The notes under the pieces were generated by a model that searched no databases, was not told where the DNA came from, and worked only from the letters and a program-made list of their open reading frames with translations. From NCBI GenBank assembly GCA_017504165.1, contig JAFVRR010000005.1, positions 62,001 through 126,000 of the forward strand: DNA of 64,000 bases, written 5' to 3'. A program made the translations under genes and the position numbers. This DNA is from Clostridia bacterium. Its GTDB lineage: Bacteria; Bacillota; Clostridia; Christensenellales; Borkfalkiaceae. Below, one piece after another: positions 57,659 to 64,000 of this stretch (the first letter of the stretch is position 1; every line of letters begins with the position of its first letter).

Positions 57659-58867
57659 ATGAAAAGCAAGGATAACGCAAAAAGAAGAATTTTAATAATT
57701 ATTGAAGGAATAACCGTTGGGGGAACTTCCGCTAGTTTATTAAATCTTTTAACTGCAATGAAAAGTTATTCTGATATAGATTTAACAGTTGGACTTATAA
57801 ATATAGAGCAAAAAGATAAACTGCCTTCATTTGTAAAAGTATTAAATTTAGATGTCTTTAAACGCAAAAAGGAAACTAAATTAAAAAACGTTTTATTTAA
57901 ATTAAGAGCGGGACTATTCGCAAGAATAAATTTAAAAGTTTTTAAAACTTTTAATAGGGATAAAAATTCTTTTAAAAAAATACCACTCAATCAGAAATTA
58001 GAATTAAAAGAGGCATTAGCACAAAAAAAGATAAATTTAAAAGGTAAATACGATGTGGTTATTTCTTGGGTAGAAATGTACACGAATTATTTACTTGCCT
58101 ATAAAATAGAAGCTGATAAAAAAATAGCGTGGATTCATCCGCATTACGAGCAAGCTGGATTTTCTAAAAAAATCGATGGCAAAATGATAGAAAAGGTTGA
58201 TAAAGTTATAGCGGTATCGAGGGAAGGTAAACAATCATTGATTAGGTCTTTCCCAGATAGTGCATATAAATTTGGCTATGTTTATAATAAATTTATCGTA
58301 GATGATATAGTCAATAAATCAAAATCAGATGAGGTAATTTTTGATAATGCTGTTTTAAATATAGTATCTTTATCACGAATACAGAACATATCTAAAGGAT
58401 TTGATAGGTCTGTTCCCGTAATGAAGAAATTACGTGACGACGGGTTTAAGTTTAAATGGCGTATTATAGGCTATGGCGAAGACGTTGAATTGGTTAAAAG
58501 TTTAATAAAAGATAACGCGCTTGAAAATGAAATAGAATTGATAACTACCGTTAAGAATCCATATCCGTACGTTGCTTGTTCCGATTTGTTCTTTTTAGGC
58601 TCGTATTACGAAGGCTTGCCTATGGTGGTAAGTGAAGCAATGATTTTAAAAACACCTTGTATAGTTACTGATTACGCCTCAAGTAGGGAGCAGATAATAA
58701 GTGAAGAGACGGGTTTTATTGTTGAAAATTCTAGTGATGGAATATATCAAGGATTGCTAGATGTTTTCTCTAACCCTCAAAAACTTTTTAAGGTTAAAGA
58801 GAATTTGAAAAAATTAAATAACGAAAACTATAGTGAATGCAAAGATTTTATTGCATTATTAAATTGA
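57659..58867 (+). CDS. Glycosyltransferase family 4
   Basis: A 402-residue GT-B transferase: IIEGITVGGTSASLLNLLTAM (12-32 in parts) is the acceptor-side glycine loop, VVISWVEMYTNYLLAYK (~131-147), VSLSRIQNISKGFDRSVPVM (~236-255) and SYYEGLPMVVSEAMILKTP (~316-334), carrying the EX7E donor-site glutamates. It begins 1 nt after the FrhB-like gene. Typical of capsule GT4 enzymes in Firmicutes. Confidence 0.9.
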   Translation: MKSKDNAKRRILIIIEGITVGGTSASLLNLLTAMKSYSDIDLTVGLINIEQKDKLPSFVKVLNLDVFKRKKETKLKNVLFKLRAGLFARINLKVFKTFNRDKNSFKKIPLNQKLELKEALAQKKINLKGKYDVVISWVEMYTNYLLAYKIEADKKIAWIHPHYEQAGFSKKIDGKMIEKVDKVIAVSREGKQSLIRSFPDSAYKFGYVYNKFIVDDIVNKSKSDEVIFDNAVLNIVSLSRIQNISKGFDRSVPVMKKLRDDGFKFKWRIIGYGEDVELVKSLIKDNALENEIELITTVKNPYPYVACSDLFFLGSYYEGLPMVVSEAMILKTPCIVTDYASSREQIISEETGFIVENSSDGIYQGLLDVFSNPQKLFKVKENLKKLNNENYSECKDFIALLN

Positions 58868-58887
58868 TTTTAATAGAAAAGGATTAT

Positions 58888-60228
58888 ATGGTATTAAGTG
58901 CAAATAGAGTAACAATGAAAAAAGAGAATAATAATTTTATTGCAATATCAAAATATGTTAAAATTATTTTGATATTGGCCTGTTGTTCTGCATTTTATGG
59001 AATAAATACTATTTTAAATTATGTCATAACAACCGTTTGGATGTTAATGGCGTTATATTTGATAAAAAAGGACGATTTTTGGACTTTATTCATTCCGTTA
59101 GCTATATTTGAAAATACTATTTTCTTTTATTTCACGCAGTATACTGTGTTTAAAATATTACTTTTAGTAGCCGTTGTTAAAATTTTACTCTTTTCAGAGG
59201 GAAAGATAAGGCTTATTTTAAATAGGCAGTTTATTGTTTTTGTCTTAGTTTTTCTTTATGCGATATTAAGCCTTATAAACGTTTTGCCTAGCACTATTTC
59301 TTTAATTATTTGCCTTTTAACTATTTTTATGTTTTGTTACTCTAGTTATAAAATGCAAGATTACAGTTTTTTTAATAGGGCAATGTTTGGCTTTGTTATA
59401 TTTTCAGTTGCGGCTGGCGTTTACGGTATGATTCACGGAAACACTTTGGTAGTACAACAAAATGGTATTGAAATGATGCGGTTTTGCGGAACTTCTTCCG
59501 ACCCTAACATTATGGGGTATAAGTTCATTTTAGGTTTAACTGCCCTTCTTTTTACTGATATGATTAATAATAAGGTGATTAAAGTAGTTTTAGCCACGTT
59601 TTTATTAATTATGATATTTAGAACGGGGAGCACTACTGCTATTATTGGCATTGGTATGGTCATCGCTTTATGGGTAATACTTCAACGCAAATCATTTAAA
59701 AACTCAATAATATTAATAATTTCTGCAACGCTATTCGTAATATTTTTACTTAACGTAGAAAACATTTTAATGTTTTTAGCAAGCAGAGAAGTAATTTTTA
59801 TAGAGTGGGAAAGATTATTAAACCAATATTACGACTTAATAGGTGGTGATATTTCATCAGCCACGTCACTTAGGACGGACGTATGGGCTGGATATATGAA
59901 CTATTATTGGAACGAACAAAATATTTTTTATCAACTTTTTGGCGGAAACATATCTAATATTTATGGCATAGAAAAAGACTTTGCTAAAATGTCTTGGGTA
60001 GCAGCAGCTCACAATACGTTTATAGATATTTTGATGAGCGTTGGCGTGGTTGGTTTAATAATATTATTAGGTGTATTTGTAATAGGCTTAAAAAACGATT
60101 TTGTTAAATACGTTAGAACTAGAGATTCACTATCCGCTATGAAAATAGCAATAAAGATTATAACCCTTTTCTACATGTTTGCTTTATCACTATTTTTATC
60201 GTACGGGTTTATGATTTTTCTTATTTAA
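58888..60228 (+). CDS. O-antigen/capsule polymerase-like membrane protein (Wzy)
   Basis: A 446-residue polytopic protein with about eleven helices and the Wzy/ligase signatures RFCGTSSDPNIMGYKF (~193-208), FRTGSTTAIIGIGMVIALW (~234-252 in parts), SLRTDVWAGYMNYYW (~327) and AAHNTFIDILMSVGVVG (~371). A GTG/ATG further upstream (58837) would overlap the previous gene; AAAGGA 5 nt before 58888 marks the start. It would polymerise the cluster II repeat unit outside the membrane. It is not closely alike to the cluster I polymerase at 8325. Confidence 0.85.
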   Translation: MVLSANRVTMKKENNNFIAISKYVKIILILACCSAFYGINTILNYVITTVWMLMALYLIKKDDFWTLFIPLAIFENTIFFYFTQYTVFKILLLVAVVKILLFSEGKIRLILNRQFIVFVLVFLYAILSLINVLPSTISLIICLLTIFMFCYSSYKMQDYSFFNRAMFGFVIFSVAAGVYGMIHGNTLVVQQNGIEMMRFCGTSSDPNIMGYKFILGLTALLFTDMINNKVIKVVLATFLLIMIFRTGSTTAIIGIGMVIALWVILQRKSFKNSIILIISATLFVIFLLNVENILMFLASREVIFIEWERLLNQYYDLIGGDISSATSLRTDVWAGYMNYYWNEQNIFYQLFGGNISNIYGIEKDFAKMSWVAAAHNTFIDILMSVGVVGLIILLGVFVIGLKNDFVKYVRTRDSLSAMKIAIKIITLFYMFALSLFLSYGFMIFLI

Positions 60229-60243
60229 TTAAGAGGAGAATAA

Positions 60244-60795
60244 ATGAAACCATTGTTTTTCTTAATGAAAATTAGAAATAGCATATCTACTAGATGGCAC
60301 AATAAAGTGGTATCAAAATATTGGCAATCACTTTTTAATAAGTGTGGCAAAAACGTTAGTATAGGTAAAAATTGTACTTTTGCGGGATACGAAAATATAA
60401 CGGTAGGTAACGACGTGTATATTGGTCCTAACGCTTGTTTTTTAACAACAAATGCAAAAATAATTATTGGCAATAAAGTAATGCTAGCTAACGAAGTTGC
60501 AATAGTGACGGGAAACCACAGAATAGACGTTTTAGGAAAATATATGTTCGACGTCAAAGAAAAACTACCTGAAAACGACGAGGACGTAATTATAGAGGAC
60601 GACGTTTGGGTGGGTCTTCGCGCAATTATTTTAAAAGGCGTTAAAATAGGTAGAGGGAGCGTAATTGCCGCAGGGGCGGTTGTCACTAAAGACGTGCCAC
60701 CATATAGTATATACATTTCGCCAAACAAAATTTTGCCAAGATTTAATGAAGAACAAATTAGAAAACACGAAGAACTTTTAAATGATAATGAATAA
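60244..60795 (+). CDS. Left-handed beta-helix O-acyltransferase
   Basis: A 183-residue hexapeptide-repeat acyltransferase. Repeats run from about VSIGKNCTFAGYENITVGN (~38-56), with catalytic-type His in VTGNHRID (~88-95), through VIIEDDVWVGLRAIILKGV (~114-132) and GSVIAAGAVVTKDVPPYSI (~139-157). Related to WcaF/maltose O-acetyltransferases, it would acetylate a sugar of the repeat unit using acetyl-CoA. AAGAGGAGA precedes the ATG. Its stop overlaps the next start region. Confidence 0.93.
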   Translation: MKPLFFLMKIRNSISTRWHNKVVSKYWQSLFNKCGKNVSIGKNCTFAGYENITVGNDVYIGPNACFLTTNAKIIIGNKVMLANEVAIVTGNHRIDVLGKYMFDVKEKLPENDEDVIIEDDVWVGLRAIILKGVKIGRGSVIAAGAVVTKDVPPYSIYISPNKILPRFNEEQIRKHEELLNDNE

Positions 60796-62011
60796 TAAGA
60801 AGATTTTAATAGTTTCTTTAACCTTTCCTCCTATGGGAGACGCTACGGCAAACATAATAGGCAAACTTATAAATAAGTTTAAGGCTCATGGTTGTGAAGT
60901 TAGTGGATTAGCGTTAAAGACGACGGATAGCGATAAAACTGAATATAACGGAATAAACGTTTATCATATTAATCACAAGCAATATTCCATATTATCAAAA
61001 AGCCGTAAAATAGGTGACAGAATAAAGTGTTTAATGATGCGAATAAATTCTAAATTGCCTAATTGGTGGAAGAAAGGGTCTTATCACGAATATGAGGCGA
61101 GGGCAATATATAAAGCAATGAAAAAATTTTATCTTAGCAGTTATGATGCCGTTTTATGCGTTTGCGCGTATTATAGTGCTATAGAAGGAGTATTAAGGTA
61201 CAAAAAAGCATCTAAAAGTAATTTCAAAGTGTTGCTTTTGCAAGTTGACCCGTTAACTGATAATTTATCATATCCTCAACGTCAATACGAAAAGAGAAAG
61301 GCATATGAAAAGAAATTGTACGAAAATTGCGATTATGTATTTACTACTCCTATCATTTACGACAATATAGAAAAAAATGGTTTTAGAAAGGATAACGTAA
61401 GTGTTGTAGAATTTCCTCTCGTTGAAAAGCCTTGCTATAGTGAAGATATAAAAATACAAGATAAAAAAGAAAATGAAATAAGGTGCGTGTTTGCGGGGTA
61501 CTTATATCCTAATATTCGAGATGCAAAATATACTCTAGAACTCTTTTCAAAATTCAAAAACGAAAATATTAAACTATATATATTAGGCACGGGGCAAGAA
61601 GAACTTTTAAAAAGTTATGAAAACGGTTCTTTAAAAGGTAGGCTTATAAGGCTTGGATCTCTTTCCTCAAACGTTTGTAACGCTTGGCTTAAAGATGCCG
61701 ACGTTTTAGTGAATATTGGCAATTCTGTGCTTAATCAAGTACCTAGCAAAATATTTGATTATGTTAGCCGTGGCAAGTGCATTTTAAATATTTGTAAGAG
61801 TGAAAAATGCCCTACTTTAAGATACCTTAATAAATATCCTTTGGCTATAAACATAATAGAAGGGAAAGATTTAAACAAAGAAGATTTTAATAGGATTGAA
61901 CAACTAATAATAAATATTCAATGGAAAATTATAGATTATAATAAAGTCGAAGAAATTTTTTATGATTGTACGCCACAGTACGTAGCGGAAACAATCTTAG
62001 AAAAAGTTTGA
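60782..62011 (+). CDS. Glycosyltransferase family 4-like
   Basis: A 409-residue transferase: ILIVSLTFPPMGDATANIIG (8-27), LLLQVDPLTDNLSYPQRQ (~150-167), CVFAGYLYPNIRDAKYTLELF (in parts, ~235-255) and a donor-side NIGNSVLNQVPSKIFDYVSRGK (in parts, ~320-341). The EX7E pattern is not clear, so the subfamily is uncertain. Start ambiguous between ATG 60782 and ATG 60788, both inside the acyltransferase 3' end, with no clear Shine-Dalgarno; coupling to the upstream stop is likely. Confidence 0.85.
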   Translation: MIMNNKKILIVSLTFPPMGDATANIIGKLINKFKAHGCEVSGLALKTTDSDKTEYNGINVYHINHKQYSILSKSRKIGDRIKCLMMRINSKLPNWWKKGSYHEYEARAIYKAMKKFYLSSYDAVLCVCAYYSAIEGVLRYKKASKSNFKVLLLQVDPLTDNLSYPQRQYEKRKAYEKKLYENCDYVFTTPIIYDNIEKNGFRKDNVSVVEFPLVEKPCYSEDIKIQDKKENEIRCVFAGYLYPNIRDAKYTLELFSKFKNENIKLYILGTGQEELLKSYENGSLKGRLIRLGSLSSNVCNAWLKDADVLVNIGNSVLNQVPSKIFDYVSRGKCILNICKSEKCPTLRYLNKYPLAINIIEGKDLNKEDFNRIEQLIINIQWKIIDYNKVEEIFYDCTPQYVAETILEKV

Positions 62012-62038
62012 TTAGCCTTTTATTTGTAAGGGGACAGC

Positions 62039-63226
62039 ATGAAAAAAACAGTAGGGATGATGACAAGTGAAGAATCTTTTTTAAATAATTACGGTGCGGC
62101 ACTTCAAGGCTATGCTTTGCAAAAAGTTATTCGTGAACTTGGTTTTTCGCCTAAAATTATAAGATATAACGGATATGCTCCTAAACGCAAATTTGGGTTT
62201 ATTAAAGACGTTATTAAAAAAATTTTAGGAATAAAAAGAGGAGTTGTATCTAAAGAACAACAAAAAAGGAATGAAGAATTAAAAGAGATTTTAAATTCGC
62301 ACCAAAAAGAAATAGATAGCAGAACTAAATATTTTAGCGAGTTTCAAAATGATTTAATAGATTTTTATTCTGATGAAAGGTTTACTTGGGAAACACTGCA
62401 AAAACGTCCTCCTAAGTTTGACGTATACGTTTGTGGTAGTGACCAAATATGGAATCCCGTATTTCACGGAGGTATTTGTGATAGAGGATATTTTTTAGAT
62501 TTTGCGCCTATTGGCAAAAAAAGAATAGCGTATGCGCCTAGTTTAGGTGTGGATTATATTCCTGAAAGTTGTGCAAGAGAAATGAAAGAACTTATTGCTA
62601 AAATGTTTGCAGTATCCGTTAGGGAAGAAAAGGGCGCGGAATTGTTAACGGAGTTAGTTGGCAAGAAAATAAATTCTGTTTTAGATCCTACGTTGCTTTT
62701 AGATAAAAAAGTTTGGTTGGAAATATCAAAAATACCTAGTGATTTACCTAAAGATTATATTTTATGTTATCGCTTTTCGGATAACGACAAAATGTTAAAC
62801 GTAGTTAAAGAAATTTCTAAAAAAACGGGGTTACCTGTAGTGTCTTTACCTCTTACCGCAGTTTCTATGAACGATCCATTTATAAATGTTTTTAATGCAG
62901 GTCCACGTGAGTTTATTGGTCTTATTAAAAATGCTAAACTTGTACTTACCGATTCCTTCCACGCAACTGTTTTTTCGTTTTTAATGGACACGCCTTTTTT
63001 AACGTTTATGAGAGAGCAGTATGTCAACGGCAAAAATTCTATGAACTCTAGAGTGGTTAGTTTATTAGAAAAGGTAAACTTATTAGAACGCATTGTTGCT
63101 AAAATGGAAGACATTAATTACGAAACACTTTTTTATAGTGATTATTCCGTTGGCAAACAAAAAATTCTTTTAGATAAAGAAGATTCTATAAATTATTTAA
63201 AAACGGCATTGGAGAGAGATAGTTGA
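62039..63226 (+). CDS. Polysaccharide pyruvyl transferase family protein (copy 2)
   Basis: A 395-residue pyruvyl-transferase-like protein of a different subgroup from copy 1: MMTSEESFLNNYGAALQGYAL (8-28 in parts), YVCGSDQIWNPVFHGG (~136-151), KRIAYAPSLGVDYIP (~161-175), SVREEKGAELL (~195) and LTDSFHATVFSFLMDTPF (~302-319). It probably makes a pyruvate ketal or a related PEP-derived substituent. Its stop overlaps the following FrhB-like gene by 4 nt, repeating the pairing at 55338/56494. AGGGGA lies before the ATG. Confidence 0.9.
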   Translation: MKKTVGMMTSEESFLNNYGAALQGYALQKVIRELGFSPKIIRYNGYAPKRKFGFIKDVIKKILGIKRGVVSKEQQKRNEELKEILNSHQKEIDSRTKYFSEFQNDLIDFYSDERFTWETLQKRPPKFDVYVCGSDQIWNPVFHGGICDRGYFLDFAPIGKKRIAYAPSLGVDYIPESCAREMKELIAKMFAVSVREEKGAELLTELVGKKINSVLDPTLLLDKKVWLEISKIPSDLPKDYILCYRFSDNDKMLNVVKEISKKTGLPVVSLPLTAVSMNDPFINVFNAGPREFIGLIKNAKLVLTDSFHATVFSFLMDTPFLTFMREQYVNGKNSMNSRVVSLLEKVNLLERIVAKMEDINYETLFYSDYSVGKQKILLDKEDSINYLKTALERDS

Positions 63227-64000
63227 TAACTAAAATTGTAGATTTTGAAAAAAAATGTACAGGTTGTGGGGCTTGTTTTAATACTTGTTCTAATAATGCG
63301 ATTAGTATGATTTACAATAAGGAAGGTTTTTCTTATCCTAAAATTGATGCTAATAAGTGTTTAAAATGCAACAAGTGTGACGGTGTTTGCCCAATAGTCC
63401 AAAAGGGCGAAAGCGAAAATTATTTACAACAGGTGTACGCTTGTCAAATTAAAGATAAAAACATGCTCTTAACCGCAACGGCAGGAGGTTTTTTCCCATT
63501 GCTTGCTAAAAAAATTATTGACGGTGGGGGTTTTGTATATGGATGTTTATGGAGTAATGAACTAAAAGCCGTTCATAAGGGTAGTGATAACGTTGATATT
63601 ATAAAAAAAATAAATGGTTCTAAATATGTTCAGTCGGATATGATAGACATATTTAAGGAAATTTATTTAAATTTAAAAAAGGGGAAAACGGTTCTATTTT
63701 CTGGTACGCCTTGTCAAGTAGACGCAGTAAAAAAATATTGTAAAGATATTGATCTTGCTAAACTAATAACGGTTGACGTGATATGTTATGGCGTTCCATC
63801 TCCAAAATTATTTTCAGCATATATAGAAAAATTAAATAAACGCCATAATGCAAAGGTAATAGATTTTAAATTTAGAGATAAAAAAACTTACGGCTGGAGT
63901 CATACTACAGTTATTACTTTACAAAGAAGCGACGGGTTTATTTTTGAGATTGAAGAACCTGACCACAATAAAATTGATTACTATAAAATGTTCGGAACTC
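63223..64000 (+). CDS. FrhB-like iron-sulfur flavoprotein (copy 2, partial)
   Basis: The first 259 codons of a gene cut by the window edge. TTG start at 63223 overlapping the preceding TGA (TTGA), with GGAG 8 nt upstream. Two 4Fe-4S motifs (Cys12/15/18/22 and Cys46/49/52/56), then TAGGFFPLLAKKIIDGGGF (~86-104), NGSKYVQSDM (~127), FSGTPCQVDAVKKY (~156-169), VICYGVPSPKLFSAY (~182-196) and FKFRDKKTYGWSH (~211-223). Same family as 56494. The most likely role is an electron-transfer step on a pyruvylated sugar or nucleotide-sugar, which is inference only. Confidence 0.9.
   Translation, partial: MITKIVDFEKKCTGCGACFNTCSNNAISMIYNKEGFSYPKIDANKCLKCNKCDGVCPIVQKGESENYLQQVYACQIKDKNMLLTATAGGFFPLLAKKIIDGGGFVYGCLWSNELKAVHKGSDNVDIIKKINGSKYVQSDMIDIFKEIYLNLKKGKTVLFSGTPCQVDAVKKYCKDIDLAKLITVDVICYGVPSPKLFSAYIEKLNKRHNAKVIDFKFRDKKTYGWSHTTVITLQRSDGFIFEIEEPDHNKIDYYKMFGT

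Overview
The window is AT-rich chromosomal DNA of a Firmicute, most likely an uncultured or gut-type member of the Clostridia. Evidence: a SpoIVFA/SpoIVFB-like pair (endospore lineage), an L21/L27 ribosomal operon whose L27 keeps an N-terminal extension of the Firmicutes type, GTP-dependent PEP carboxykinase, DegV, UPF0210 with its ACT partner, DUF1846, Mrp, YqeY, consensus sigma-A promoters with 17-bp spacers, and Shine-Dalgarno starts at most genes. The species cannot be named from sequence alone.

Layout. 1-337: edge of a divergently read gene and a small membrane protein sharing two dyad operators. 0.3-4.2 kb: a fused ATPase/permease ABC protein and a TIM-barrel sugar isomerase/epimerase. 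4.4-12.7 kb: polysaccharide cluster I (PLP aminotransferase, priming phosphosugar transferase, GT2, two CDP-glycerol-type transferases, Wzy, GT32-type transferase, Wzx), closed by a terminator facing a Wzz-like gene. 13.9-20.1 kb: lipoprotein, YgjV-like protein, spoIVFAB-like pair, two very small proteins, DegV, AraC/GyrI regulator and a hairpin array. 20.1-23.3 kb: birA, glycerate kinase, a four-helix-bundle (23S-IVS type) gene with a second hairpin array, and a six-tRNA operon (Gly, Arg, His, Gln, Lys, Lys). 23.4-29.3 kb: rdgB, UPF0210/ACT, and a copA-copZ-ArsP_2 metal operon. 29.3-35.0 kb: tcdA with a redox-type small protein, then a second envelope operon (PglF-like dehydratase, O-antigen ligase-like protein, GT28-like transferase). 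35.2-39.5 kb: pckG, an unknown protein, rplU-rpmA, a helical unknown. 39.5-43.5 kb: LacI regulator with a fucose-isomerase-like and a ceramidase-like gene. 43.5-48.2 kb: DUF1846, mrp-yqeY, Na/Pi transporter. 48.2-48.6 kb: a gene-free 190-bp structured tandem repeat. 48.6-49.5 kb: a second isomerase/epimerase. 49.7 kb to the end: polysaccharide cluster II (priming transferase, several GT4 enzymes, two copies of a pyruvyl-transferase plus FrhB-like module, Wzy, acyltransferase), cut by the window edge.

How the genes fit: the PglF-like 4,6-dehydratase (33 kb), the DegT aminotransferase (4.4 kb) and the PglC-type transferase (5.6 kb) could together make and load a UDP-4-amino-sugar. Clusters I and II each have their own priming enzyme and polymerase and look like two Wzx/Wzy-type surface glycans, one probably carrying polyol phosphate and the other pyruvate ketals.

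The most unusual items are two non-homologous arrays of small hairpins. Their stems differ, but they are separated by constant 7-nt spacers that invert in the middle of the array. One array splits a terminator and the other flanks the four-helix-bundle gene. Next come the 190-bp structured tandem repeat at 48.2 kb, the duplicated pyruvyl-transferase/FrhB module, and several genes whose -10 box lies only 5-6 nt before the start codon.
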